Shown here in pieces: positions 20,341-33,800 of a stretch of DNA of 64,000 nucleotides. The stretch lies in contig NC_087067.1 of NCBI RefSeq assembly GCF_963678635.1, positions 17,925,639 to 17,989,638 of the forward strand, in the 5' to 3' direction. Numbering within the stretch: the first letter of the stretch is position 1; each line of letters opens with the position of its first letter. The notes beneath the pieces were generated by a model, which searched no databases, had not been told where the DNA came from, and saw only the letters and a list, made by a program, of their open reading frames with translations. Source of the DNA: Symsagittifera roscoffensis (lineage: Eukaryota; Xenacoelomorpha; Acoela; Convolutidae). Position numbers and translations under genes: made by a program.

Positions 20341-21657
20341 AACTTTAATAAATGGAGGCTTATTTTTACGCAACAGGCAGTTGTGAACGTATCAATGATT
20401 TCCACTAGAACGGTTGATTACTTCTGAAGCAACGATTGATTATTTCTGAAGCATTTTCAAACAAAACATATATGGCCTTGAAGTTCTCTTAGTTTCAATA
20501 ATCTTGCATAAATTTCACTATAGAGAAGAACCACCCTATTTCGAGGAAGCTATATTTTTTATATAGTATTTATATGTTTTTGTTATATCACTGAAAAATC
20601 TAAAAAATCAATACACTTTGTAAACCAATTTCGTTTACTTTTTTGGGCTATTTGAAAGTTCGTAACTGAAAACTACATTCGTAAATTGCCACATTTTGAG
20701 CACATGAATTTTTGTCTTTAAAAAGCATTTATTTAAACGTATAATTAAATATACATTTTTTGAGAAATATTATTGAATAAATACTTTTTTGTCAAATATT
20801 TTTGAATAAATGAGAAACTATCAGTTTCAATAATCAATAACTAGGCAGCAGAGAAGTTCAATGAGTAGAAACTATCAATAAGTAGACACCAGAGAAGTTC
20901 CGTTCACTAAAGAGATTTGTTGAAAAAAAAATTGCAATGGAATCAAGATATATTTTATTAAACTGAACTTCTCTGGCGTCTATTTTTTATAATTTAGACT
21001 AATAGTTACTCAGTTATCCAATAAAATTTTTCATAATATTCACGTTTGAGTGAGTGTTTTTAAACAAAGACTCATGTGCTAAAAGGAAGGCAAAATACGA
21101 CAATAGTCTCCAATTACGAACTTTCAAATGTCTCAAAAAACGTAAATGAATTTGCTTTCGACCCAGGTAAAATGAACATTGCGAGCGGTGAATCGAAATG
21201 AGTTTTATCTTAATATCATAAAGTTCTCAATGCTTAAAATGACCTTTGATTATTCTGATCTAGCTCGTTGACATACTTACCAGTAGCGGTTAAGTAGGGC
21301 AACGAACTAAGTCGGCTTTTAAAATAGGCATAGGTAGTGATTGGATTTGCACTTACTTGATTACCAACATACGTGCCCCTGCCACACCTATTGCCAACTG
21401 AAAAACAGAATTTGGAAAAGAGTCAAAGAACGCAAAAATACAGAAAAAAAATTCTGTCTTGTTTTTTTCCAAACTTTCGACTTTGTAACACACACATAGA
21501 ATGTACGATAGCTGTATACTCATAATCGCAAGCGTACTAATGGATAATCGTGAACTGTAACGATAATTGTAAAGAAAGTGGATTTCAAGAACTATTTACG
21601 ATTGTGTGATTCTGTCTGCTTACAACTACCCTTGCGATTACGCTTATATAATTATCG

Positions 21658-21990
21658 TGGATCCTGTGGCTGAGTTTCAGCTTGTTCGATGTCGGCTCGA
21701 ATTCTGTCGGCTTATTTACCATTTTTTCCTAAAACTGTTCTGCAGTTTTTTAGCTATCAATAAATTATGGCATCAATTTTTAGAATGCCCAAATTTAACG
21801 ACACTAGGACCTCTAGTTTAACAACACTAGGTTCTAGGAGAAGTATTTCTTTTTTTCCACTTCAATCTTCAATTAGAACATAGTTCGAAGAAATTTTTTG
21901 CTGATTTTCTAGCGTCATTGTGCATTTATTCTATAATTTTTGTATCGCAAGTGGTGCGAAGCTGAGCTTCGACCCTGTGTTTATAGTATT
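21658..21990 (+). repeat. tRNA-derived SINE with hairpin tail
   Basis: Head ggatcctgtggctgagtttc and B-box-like ggctcgaattc (21,658-21,712). The tail hairpin gcgaagctgagcttcg at 21,956-21,971 is followed by ctgtgttt, as in the other copies. Confidence 0.5.
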
Positions 21991-22379
21991 ATGAACCTAT
22001 TTTTTTATGAACTATTTTTGATGTATTGTATATTAGATTATTAATTCAATTATAATACTAGTAATTATTATATAATGTCTGCTTCTATTGTAATTGAATA
22101 ATCCTTGCTCTCAAAAAATGTTGCAGTAGACTCCAAAGAAAAATGAATTCCATAGGTAAAAATTTTTGTGAATTTTTATTGCTCCGACCTTCGGCTGGGA
22201 AGGAACTACGTCTTCTGACTTATTTTTTTCAGCCAATTTAGTTGCCCCAAAATATCTGGAAGGGGTTCAAGTGTGGTACTAAATTACAACATGTTCAGCC
22301 ATGCACCACTACAGTACCAAGGCTGACTGGAGTCTGACCTATAATCTTAAATCTATAAAACTAGAGGCACAACTAAATT

Positions 22380-22690
22380 TTCATGCAATTGTTGACTTTG
22401 AGGAAAGGAGGAAAAGTCATGCCCATCCGGTTTGCGTTTTTGTTTTCTAGCCAGGTCACGGAATGATGCGCAACCATTATCGTGAAATGTAATTTTATCA
22501 TTTAGGTTTTTATTAATCACAGAAAGCAAAGAAAGAAAGTAAATATGTCTAGTGTCATTCAAAGCCTTTAAAGCTGTGATTTGGACTCCAAAAAGCGAAT
22601 AAAAAATTTCTCTCATGGATTAAAGGACCAAATTGATGAGACAGAACTTGAAAAATATGACCTTGATAACGTTAATTTTAGTTCCAAGTC
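22380..22690. repeat. repeat family 3, copy 2
   Basis: Partner of 19,254-19,560 in the same orientation, 3.1 kb away. Only a few substitutions are seen by eye; the flanks differ. Confidence 0.8.
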
Positions 22691-22723
22691 GACTTGTTTA
22701 CCCACCTGTTTGATTATTTATAA

Positions 22724-22868
22724 TTTCACTGTTCTGATGCGGGATGAAATAGGTACTTTCAAAGTTTTTAAAACTTAAAAATTCGTCTCATATTTTGAGA
22801 GAGCAAAAACTAAGTTTTAAAAACTTAGAAATTACCTATTTCATCCCGCATCAGAACAACTGTGAATT
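22724..22868. repeat. 145-bp near-perfect palindrome
   Basis: Arms around gttctgatgcgggatgaaat (left, from 22,731) and atttcatcccgcatcagaac (right), with a short loop near 22,795. It lies just past repeat family 3 copy 2. Confidence 0.8.
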
Positions 22869-24416
22869 ACTGTGATTTAGGAATTTTTCTAGAAATAATT
22901 TGTTTGAAAAATTTTAAGGACGTAGCTCTTGATGCCAAAAGGCTTCGCACAAGCTGTGCCTTGGTTAAACCCTTGATATTAGTTTGAGTTGTTGTTTTCG
23001 AGATGAGTCAAGTAGTTTAATAAAAAACGGACAACAAATCTAAAAGGTTTTTGTTTTAAAAAATTCGATAAAGATGTTTATGCAGGGGAACTTTCCACAG
23101 CCCGCTCTACCAATTGAAACCAAAATCTCAGATTCGGGAGGATAGTTTTCGAGAAAAGTCAAAAACTTTCAAAACATGGTCAAAAAGTGAGAATTTGACG
23201 TTTTTGAGGGTCACAACTTTTTGTGTTAAAAAATTGGGCGTAGCTGATTACTCAGGGGAGCTTTCCATAACCCGTTCTGTTCATTGAATTCAAAATATCA
23301 GCTTTGAGAGAGTAGGTTTTCAGAAGATATCAAAAGTCCAAAAAATTAGGTCAAAAAATCAGCTCACACTTTGTCGAAGGCTGTAGAAAGTGGAGTAAGG
23401 TAATGAGAGACTAAGGGATTATGCAGGCACACACGTGAGTGGCCATAATTCCCATTGGTACCACTTTTCTGGAAATCTGGAGAGTAGTTTTTGAGGAAAA
23501 GGAAATTTTTTTAAGTAAAAAAAAAAATTTCAAAGCGTCTTAAAAAACAGAAACATAAACCCGATTCCATGAAATTTTTGTTTGATAGAAACCGGATTTT
23601 TAAAATGTATTTCACTTTTTCAAGCCTCAGAGTTTTAGTTTTTGCCTATTGATTGTTAATAATCACTGGAAAATTCTATATTGACAGGGTGAGTAAAATC
23701 TATATTAACAGGGGGGTTTTCAAAAGTGTTTCATGAATCACCTCTCATTTCACTAACAGTTAGGCTATTGAAGCCATTCTTTTTGCACTAGACAGTAAAA
23801 ATTAGCCAAATTCTGATGACACATTTGAAAAAGTTGGATTGTGTTTTGTTCTGACATTTTTTTAGCAGTGCATCGAAACTTCAATTCATTTTGAGCTCAA
23901 CAAACTACCTGTTCTGATTCAAAGTTACTTGATAGAATGAACATGGCATCATTTTTTGTCTAGTGTTAGCCCGATTCGACTGTTAAAAATGATGTTTAAA
24001 TATAACAAGGAATATAACAAAAACTTTTATGGTGCCTTTTTTAGACATGTTAACCTAAAGTTTTTGAATTAAAAAAAAAAACATTCAGTATCTTACATGC
24101 TATAGAAGTTGCACATACGACTTGAGCTCACAAGCAACGAATTTATCTCGAATTCAAAGAGCTTACTTGCAGCACATTGAATTGCAAAAAAATTATCCAA
24201 AGCCAACTGAATACCCCTAATCAAAATCATTGTTGCAATAATGAATTCTTCGATGAAAATTAAGAAGCAAATCTTTGTTTACATTGATATGAACAATGAT
24301 AACAGCATCAATTGAAATGAGCAATTCCTTTTCAAGGAAAGCTTGATTCTGAAAAATGATTTGAATTCATAATTATCAAGGTTTAAGCGCTTTGTTTATC
24401 AATATTCACTGCATTA

Positions 24417-24422
24417 TTTATT
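24417..24422 (-). promoter_or_regulatory. candidate NPEPPS polyadenylation signal (AATAAA)
   Basis: AATAAA on the reverse strand, about 220 bp after the stop codon. The position is plausible; the AT-rich context makes chance occurrence easy. Confidence 0.35.
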
Positions 24423-24641
24423 AAACCTTCTACTGCGTACACTCGTACACTTAGCTGCACAATCTATTAGTGAGCCTTATTTGACAAGCCTTATTTAACA
24501 AATATTACGGATACTCGACAAACCAATCACTAATGGCGTTTTACACACTTTTTTACAAGGGTCATAAAATTAATGGTAATTTTTCGAACGTAATTTGTTG
24601 AGTTCTCAAGTTAAAAGAAGTGCGCTGAACGTGGAGCTCAA

Positions 24642-24890
24642 TCAAAACTGGTCAATAAAGGTCTTCAAAGCATGACCCTCTCTCGCTATCTGTGCAGCCC
24701 TGATTGACACTGTCTCCTTGTTCTGGTCCAAACCCCTCTTGAAAGTGTCCACGTGGTGCTTCTCCATGATGCGGTCTGCAGGAGCCAGCTGTTCCAGACT
24801 GTAGAAGGGTTTGGTGCATGCTTTGAGCACATTGGCAAGCGAAGCTGACTTCACGCCTCCACACGCCTCACTCACTTTCTCAAAGTTATC
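24642..24890 (-). CDS. NPEPPS: NPEPPS exon 12 with stop
   Basis: Acceptor aacgttttag. It encodes [20 protein letters not shown] then [20 protein letters not shown] and ends ALKTFIDQF, stop at 24,642-24,644. Its length matches the human C-terminal helices (DNWEELYNRYQGG...). Confidence 0.92.
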   Translation of the reverse strand, partial: DNFEKVSEACGGVKSASLANVLKACTKPFYSLEQLAPADRIMEKHHVDTFKRGLDQNKETVSIRAAQIAREGHALKTFIDQF

Positions 24891-27800
24891 CTAAAACGTT
24901 ATAATTTTCAGTCAGGATTTTTTTAAGCATACATTCTCTATCGAATCCACATGAAACTGTACTCACACATTTCGCCCCTCAAAAAATACTGGCACATTTC
25001 GCCCCTAAAATGTACATTAAGAAAGGTACGTCAAAATGGTAAGCGATTTTCGCAGCTTGAAACCACATGTCGCGTGCGACCAATTATTCCGCGACGCGAC
25101 CAATTATTCCGCGCCAAATGAATATGTTACACCTAACTTCGCACTTTCGTTCCTTTAGATTTCAAATAATTCGATTTCTGATGATCAACTACTAACGGCT
25201 TCTTTTTTCTATACTGATATTTACTGCAGCAACTGAAAACATATTTAGTTTTTGTTCCAACAATTGAAAATTTCATGTGTTTTTCTTTTGTTTTTCAAGA
25301 AAAATCAGGTACCACAAACAACCATCGGAAAGTGTCGCGTGATATATCATAACAAAGCTTCTTTCAGTCGTGGTTCGAACTACATTTAAAAATTTCTCAG
25401 TGTCGAGAAAAGCCCGTTTGAAATTTCAGATATCTGGTCTAATTTCGAGCGAGTAAGGTGAGCGAGCAGCAGGCTTAAAAAAGCTTATTTATGCTTATAT
25501 GAAGCCGCAAAAATCTAGTTTTACTCGAGTAAAGTTAGTTTCTGGGAGTTTTTTATTATTCCCAGAAAGGCGCAAACACTTTCAAATTTATTATGATTTT
25601 TGATTATTCATAAGTTCTAGAAAAAAAGTTTTACAGTAACCGGCTATTCTTGATGATTCTTGGCGCCAAAATATACTAATTTTTAGGGGGTCACTAAAAA
25701 CGTTTTTTTTGGTCTGTTTTTTTTTTCAAAATTTGCCAGCGTCGTAGAAAATTTTGTCGAATTGGGGTCTTTAGAGTGATTTCGGACAGCTCAGCAAATC
25801 AATTTAGTCAACCTAAAAAAAGGTCGACACAATTTTCGAAACTTCTTGAAAATCCGCTCCCTCGAGATAATCCTAGATCCGCCCCTGATTATATGCAATT
25901 TTCTGAGTTTTCCTATCACTTAGTGATTTTCACTTAAAAAATATCTTCAGTTTAAATCTACTCTAATAACGTTATTCAGTTTTATATTCTCTCTATATTT
26001 GGCACAGATAACCAAAATGTTTGAAAATATTACCTCGCAGTATTTAAGCAGGAAGTCTCCCAATTGGTAGCTGGAGGCGAAACTCATGAACATATACACT
26101 TGATCGCCACCACTAGGAACTTCAGACGACAACATGAACTCCAGTGACTTCTTGGCCAACTCCTCCGTCTGCACACTTCCCAAAGCCATCGCTACACTCC
26201 GCTGCTCCTCCGCATTTGATGACTCCTTGTACAGCTTTTTCATGGCGTCAATGTCCTCCACACTTGTCGTGTTTCGAGCCACTGTTCTCAGAACAGTTTC
26301 TCTCAGTTTGACTGAAATTGGTACACTGTCTTTGATTTGTTTTTCGAACAGAGTTCGACACTGTGCGACTGTTTTTGGATGTCCATTTGCTCCCAATTCT
26401 TTTAACACCAAAGTGCGCAACATGGCGACCAAGTGAGAGTTCCTAAAGCAAAAACCATCACAAAATTCTGTAATTCAACCAAATCGGCGGATAAAAATAT
26501 TTGCGAATGCTGAAAGTTATCAGCGGTTTTCAGTGAAAAATATCAGAGGTTTCAGCGGTTTCCAGTCAAATAATGAAATTTTATTTTTCCGACCACATCA
26601 CGAGGCGGGATGGAACTATGTCGTAGTGTTTGTTTTTCTGTTGTTTATTCCAATTTTAATTCTTGTTTTAAAACTTTGATACCAGCACGGGCAGTACTAG
26701 TTTGCATTACAAATGTTTGGAAAGAACAGAAACTTCATACATACTCTTTTCCCTCCTCAAAGCCAAATTGAGTCGCAATTTGCTCCAAGACGCTCAATTT
26801 ATACTTCTTCACTTTCTCATCATCACATCCTGATCCATGAAACACAGCTCCCAGAGCAGCAAACACAGTCACTATTATGTTCCAAACCAAATAGTGATTA
26901 TCCCCTTTGTATACTGTAATCATATCCAGTAGTTCTACAATAGAAGATTGTCCCGAAATAGCCAGGCGCAACATCTCGAACAGAATGCACGATCGACTCT
27001 CAGCCGATAAAACTAAACCGTTAGTTGATTGTTTCACCGCTTCTTTCAGGAGTTCTATATTCTCTTTCGGGTACTTTACAAGATACATTCCTATAAAATC
27101 AGGGTTCAAATGGACCCAATCCGATTCCTCGACTCCCTCTACTTCGATAGTTTCAGACTTTTCCTTCATTACAATATGAACTAGAGGTGCTTTCGGACTA
27201 CTGCTCGATATGACTGATATAGGGATACTCCACAGAGTGTTTAATTCGTCTTCGCTTCCGTTGTCCAAGTGGCGTCTCTGAGTAAGCTTGAACTGCCGCT
27301 TGGTGGACGTTAGTTGTTTCATCTCCTCCACTGATACCATTGGAAAGCCAGTCTGTCTAGTCCATGAGGTCATCATAGATTGCAGATCCAAACCTGCTGC
27401 CTCTCTGGAATAATTACCAGAAACTTAAATGTTACAGAAGCCCAAAGATTAGGTGTAGTATACACAATGGCTCAACATCAATTAAGATGAAAATTAAGTT
27501 GAACATAAACTCGAAACCACAGTTTGTCAAAAAGACTTTCTGTCAGCCACCAAAAATGATTTTGAAACTAAAAGCACTGACCCTAGGAAGCGCCACAGAT
27601 CATTCGTGCATGCGTTCTTGTATGCGAAATGGTTGAGATAGTTGGTCAGTCCCTGAGTGAACTTCTCTTTGCCCAGAAAGAAATAAACCATGCGGTTGAG
27701 AGAACAGCCCTTCTGGTAGCTAATCGCGTCGAAGATCTCGTTCACCTGAATCAAAATGATTACTCATGAAACACTCTTCTATCACAATATGAGCCACATC

Positions 27801-30800
27801 TTTTTGTCTTTTTGAATTTTGTCTTTTCCGTGAACGCCGCTGTGAATTGATTCCTTAGCACTAAAAAGTTTTTACAAACGTCGACAAAAAAACGATATAT
27901 CCAATTTACCATATTTTACGATATTACACCGTAAAATATTTCAAGTACCGTACAATGTTTTTCAATTGGCGACTTCAATTACATAATGCGGATTGTCTCG
28001 GTAAAATACTTGCCTCGCTTGGGTGTCCTACGACGACCTCTACAGGGTGTGAACTCCTGAGACTGTCGAGGGTGATGGCGGAGGTGAGTGCACCGTTGAC
28101 GAACTGAGTCCACATCTCGAAGTCCGGCCTGATCAGGTCAGTCACCAGGTGCTGCATGAACGAGGCGAATCCTAAACAGCCGTCTTTTTTCAGGTTCATC
28201 TAATACTTTTTGTTTGACTTTCGACCACGCAAAAAAACATAGCCAACAGACTCATGGAAAATTGTCAATGAACAAAATTGAACTTATCTAAAAAGTTTCA
28301 ATCAAACAGTTTTCTCTTTTTTTAATGTGTGGTTTGTTGTGTGGTTTGTTTTAATTATTTGTGGTGCCTGATATTGAGTGTTAAACATAAATAAAAAAAA
28401 ACTAAAACACACCCGAATACAAGTTCCTCCCCATTTTTAATGGCCGGAACAACATGAGTAATAGTTTGTTATTACAAAATGATTCCACATTCGAAAAGAT
28501 AGAAAAATATAAAGCAGCCAGCAAGAACACTGAAGAAAACGTTGTGCGAACCGCCTAAAATTACCTCAGCTGCCTGTCACGTGAAACTCAAGCGTAACTC
28601 ATAACGTACAACTATTCTTGCTCTGCGCGAGTAACCGAGAGGCTTGGGTTAAAAATGCATCTTACCAACCTGATTGACAATGACTTTGTCCTATCAAGAT
28701 GACAAGACGCACTTTTTACACCCATAAGCATAAATCGATAAGTATAATAAACCAAGACAGTGATATCAGCGGCATACATCGTTTCGACTGGAGTTGAGGA
28801 ACGTGCAACCGCGTCTGTGGGCGAAAAACTGACTCTACAACTACTGTTACTCTCAAAAATTCACATCAAATTTGAAGGAGCACATCTTTAAGCTAGCAAA
28901 GATGATGTATTCTTCGACAATTTTCGAATAGTCGCTGCCAGTGAAGGACGTTGGTCGATGCTAGATCCATACATCAACGGAATCAACTCAAGTATGTACG
29001 CTATACCTTAGAGCACTGCGGAAAATCATTAAGCCTCATAGCAAAAGACGAAGAAACGCAAGCGAGCTATTTTTAAAGTCAGAACAGCAGACTAGCAATC
29101 GATAGCAATTTCAGCGTGAATCGAATAACTAAGCCCACGCAATCCGGGGAGAGTTTCTTTATCATCGACTTGAGAATATTATGGTGAGCTTTTTTCGACG
29201 GGATAATTACCCTCTTTGGTCTGCTGCAATTTTCACTTTCACCTCACGCAAAAATCTGTTCCCTTCAGTAGTCACTGAGTGGATGCAGTTGGTCACAAGT
29301 TTTCGCTGCGGTCCTGCTCTGACTCATCTACATATAGATGTATCATACAGTGATAAAAATATATCACAGTCATGATAGTAAGCGCGAGAGCTGAAAAAGT
29401 GAATCATACTGAATGGCGCGGATGCCAATAGCTAGCGAAGCGAAATTGTGCGTTCCTCCAAGTATCTTTTCTCTTCTGCATTTTGCCGAAGCAAACAAGC
29501 TGTGCAGCCTTATTCATGGGATTTAGTTTCGATGAAGACACCAAAATCTCGAATGAGGTGGTTTGCCGTGTTCACAACACACCCTTGCGAATCACAGCTG
29601 TGTTGCGGACACGGAGAACCACCTCATTCGAAATTCACAAGGGTGTCCTTTTGTCTCAACGATACTGTGGCAACCTGAGCGACATGTCACACCAAATCTG
29701 GAAAAAAGAGCCCGTGCTTATTCCAGTTGAAACGAGGATTAGGCTCTAACGCTCTGGAAGTGCGAGTCACATGACAGGCATCAGGCGACCAACGCACAAC
29801 CAAAAAATTTGAACAATTTGTTGAAATCCTAAGCAATTGTCTTCTTTATTTGTTCACGGAGCAGCTACAACGAATCAAAATAAATTTGACATGATTAGTT
29901 CTCAAAAGGTAACAAAGAGAAACAAAGTTAAGCATTAATGAGGATAGCCGGTTGATGTGCAAGTAGCACAGAGTATTCCCACCATATTCGTAAAAAAAAT
30001 AGAAAAAACTTTTTTCATTAACTTCAAATTAGCGTCGTTTTTAGTACGTGGTAAGAATGGAGAATTACGATCTCGTAGAGAATTAGTTAATTGGGATGAT
30101 CGACAAAATTTGATTTCAAAAAATGAATACCAAACAAAAAAATTCCATTAAATTTTTTCTTATTTTTTGTTACAATAGTTTTAATTTTGTTTGAACATCT
30201 TTATTGTCAAACAAGCGCTGCAAGAAACATCCAAAACTAGTTTTCTCGAGAGTAAAACAAGTTTTGTGAGCCCAAAAATATTTTTCAAAGTTGTTAATTT
30301 CCTTTTAACGAGCGTAACCACGCAAAATCAGCGACCACAAATAATTATCGGAGAGAATGGAATGGTATATCATATTAAAGCCCTTTGAGTCGTGATTCGA
30401 AAGAGAAAGACTGGTTCACAATTTTTGATTTTTAGTTTAATTTGGAGCAAAAGACACGACGGAGTAACGATCATTATATGGAATTTTTAAAAAAAATCAT
30501 TTTAGGCTCAAAAAACTTAAACTAATAATCAATTTTTGGACACTTTTTAATGTTCGAATTACGACTGAAACATGATTTACCACTCAAATTTCTTCGATGA
30601 TTAATTGTGATAGCTGATTTTGCGTTGAAAACAAAAAAGAAAAAACTAAAACACACCCGAATACGAAGTTTCAATGGTCATAATTAATTTTTGAGTTGTC
30701 GAAAATAAATAGCCTCTACGGGAAACGAACTACAGGCCTCGAGCATCCAAGTCGACTGCCCTGCACAAAACTCTTTCTTCCGCTGGAAACTTAGCAAAAT

Positions 30801-33800
30801 GTGCCATTTATTTGATCGATGATAAATTACCTTCGTTGAGCCATAGGTCAGTCCACCACTGCATGGTGACGAGGTTTCCGAACCACTGATGGGCCAGTTC
30901 GTGACTCACTATCTCGTGCACCCTCTGCATGTGGTAGTCGGATGCCCCCTCCGGGTCTATAAACAGGGCACTCGCCCGGTACGTCACCAGACCCCAGTTC
31001 TCCATAGCACCGTGCTGGAAACATTCACAAAAAACACGCATTCAACCGTCAATATTTAAATTTATTGCTTGAAACTGTAGCGGAAACATGTCCATCAACC
31101 AATCCGAATTATTAGACGTTCCTATTGGCAAACAGTCTTTTGCACAAAAACGATGTCAATAACAGAAAATAAATTAGAGCAGTACACCAAAGTTTTGCTG
31201 TACAATTAGTAGTAGGTTTTTTCCAATTCCCAACTTGATTTCGCAGTAATATAGAAGATTCTTGTATCTGCTTGTTTTCTAATTGGTCAATATTAATTCT
31301 TGAGGGACACCACCAGTTTTTTATGTTCATTTTGTAAAAAGCTCGAAAAACAATCTCCTAAGAGGTGAACGTTGTTCCGTCTTTCGATCTTCTACGCTCG
31401 ACATCATGCAAGATAAAAAAAAACTGTTTCAAATCGATCACGGAAAAATTTCTCGAGCCATTTACAAATTAAACAACATTGAAGAGTCAATGAACGCAAT
31501 GAGACCGAAAAAAAATCACTTGCTTTTGAGAAACTAATTTTAAAGCTTATCTTGAATTATAAAAATAAGGCTATTATATCTGTTTAAATAAAAATGATTG
31601 AACTTTTTATTCATTTTTAATGTTCCAATCACGACTGAAAGGACGCTAAAATGATATATCACTCGACCCATTTCGATGGTTATTTTTGGTATCTTCTTTT
31701 GCGTGTAAAAAAAAAACAAAACAAAAGTCAATGAGCGACTTAGTTGTTAAAAAAATCAACTTTCGAATTTCAAACAAAAAAACTGTGGCTTTAAACCTCT
31801 TCTTTTCATAAAATTAACCGAAATTGAGAAAACTTAATTATTAGGAAAAGTTTTTATTCCTCTGAGAAATCTCAAAATTAAAACTCGCAGTCTCGACAGT
31901 GTTTTTTTGCGCCATTTAAACTTTCATCATTAGAGAATGCATTTTGCCAACTTGAATTGAACGCAAACATGAACAACTGACAGTTGGAAAAAAGTAAAGA
32001 ACGCAAGGAAACAAAAAAAAGTGTCCAGACAAAAGATACCATACCAAAAGCTCCCATGATCCCAAAAGAGATCGGACCAGAAAATCTAATGTACTTAAAG
32101 TCCCCATATACCATAAGATCCCATGCTAACTAAAAAGATCCCATCAGGTATGAACAAAAACATGATCAAAATGTAATCACAAGTAAATTTAGAGTAATGG
32201 TACCTCAATTAGGTTCGCGCTTCTAATGATCAACGCAAATCTAAGAAAACCAAATCAGATCCGGACTCAACTTTTGGATTAACAAATTGTCAGCATGGGT
32301 TTAATTCAGTGTTACTATGGCATTGAATTAAAACAGCAATAAAAAATTTTGACTATTCTTTGAGTTAAAATAATGAATACAGAATGTTTAATTGAAATGA
32401 TCCACTTGTGGACTTTTACACAAAGACCAAACACTACATTATTCTTGACGGCCGTGAATTTCGAAAGCAGCGCGATACGAAGAGAACAACAGCGTGATAA
32501 AAAGACAACAGGCGCTGCGGCAAATAGAAATCATAAGTTTCCGCAAAAATTAATGATAACTTCAAACAGCACCAAGCATAACCACAAACTCAACGCAGGA
32601 CGCTCAGGAGCTTTACAATTAATTCAACAAAAGTAATTCAATCTAGCAAACATCCAGATCATCGTAGCTAGTTCATAATAGGTGCAGGACAACAAGGAAA
32701 CCAACTAGCCGTACCATCCCGGTCGCCAATAACGCAAATATTGCCCTTATTTACGGAATTTGACCTTATTTACGGGACGCTAGGTTGGGAATAGGGGCCT
32801 GTTGGCACTTTGAATATTGCGTCTAGCGACAAAAAATTGATCAAAAATGAGAAACGATATTTTTTATCGGATAGAACGGCTTTCAATTTGCAATGAAAAT
32901 GATTTCAAAGCTATCCAATTTTTCAAAAAAATACCTCTATTTCTGAAAAAGATAATGTTTATCAAATAGAATGTCACTCAATTTACAATGAAAATGAATT
33001 CAAAGCTGGAGATTTCAAAAAAAACTTCAAGTACCGAGTTGATTTGTCTGGGCTACTTTTTGGCAAAGTTGGTTTTGATTAATTGAAAACCTCTTCAAGT
33101 TCACTTGTAGTCTACTGTTTTGAACTTCAAGTTTCAAATTGAAGGCCAAGTGATTAGCAAGGTCATTTATCTCCGAAACTTGTGCAGCAAAAGTTTTGTC
33201 GTTTGTTTGATTTTAACCGACGCTTTGTATTTGTTTTCATTAAGGAACCAACTTTATTTTCAAATCTTTTATTCTTTTTTGTTATTTTACTATGTTGAAT
33301 TATGTCGAGGGCGATTTTAGAACGAGGTATTTCTTGAACTGGTAACTTATCGGCTGGGATCTTTTTTTGGATCTCAAGATAAGGTATCTTTTGCCATATA
33401 ACCTAAAAAGTTAAAAAATATATTCCCTTAATATATTCCCTTACAACTCTTCCAATTTCATGAACAATTTATTTTCGACCATTTTAACCCTTTTAAATCG
33501 ACTTTACCCAATTTGAGAACCCTGGATCAATGAATAAAAATTTTTATTTCATTGGGTAATCTGATAATTAGAAACTCCATTTTCGAAAAGAGAAGTCGAT
33601 CAATTTCTAGAATTCGATCGGTTTTTGTGACCTTTACATTCTGCTGTTCCATGGACTTCACTTCATTTCCTTTGGTATTAGGGATACCAAAGGAAATGAA
33701 GTGAACTTTAAAATAAATCAAACTTTAGCGTGAAAAAAAAAACAAAAAAATCATCAAGATCTATATAACAGTATTCATTACGTTAGTGACTCTTATTAGT

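Larger units (their letters stand above)
15641..24641. other. intergenic region between convergent POLG and NPEPPS
   Basis: Repeats as listed (16.1, 17.5-18.7, 19.3, 20.3, 21.7, 22.4, 22.7 kb). 20,780-21,000 has short inverted copies of cagagaagttc, and 22,900-24,640 shows no feature. No frame has recognisable homology. Confidence 0.6.
28172..30830. other. NPEPPS intron 7
   Basis: 28,780-29,760 has above-average GC and coding-like patches on the + strand (e.g. [18 protein letters not shown] near 28,920), but no long frame and no recognised family; perhaps a decayed gene or element. The rest is repeats. Confidence 0.4.

Noticed and set aside
32373-32636. 87-codon frame on the + strand in NPEPPS intron 6
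   Set aside because: Composition looks non-coding and there is no homolog I recognise.
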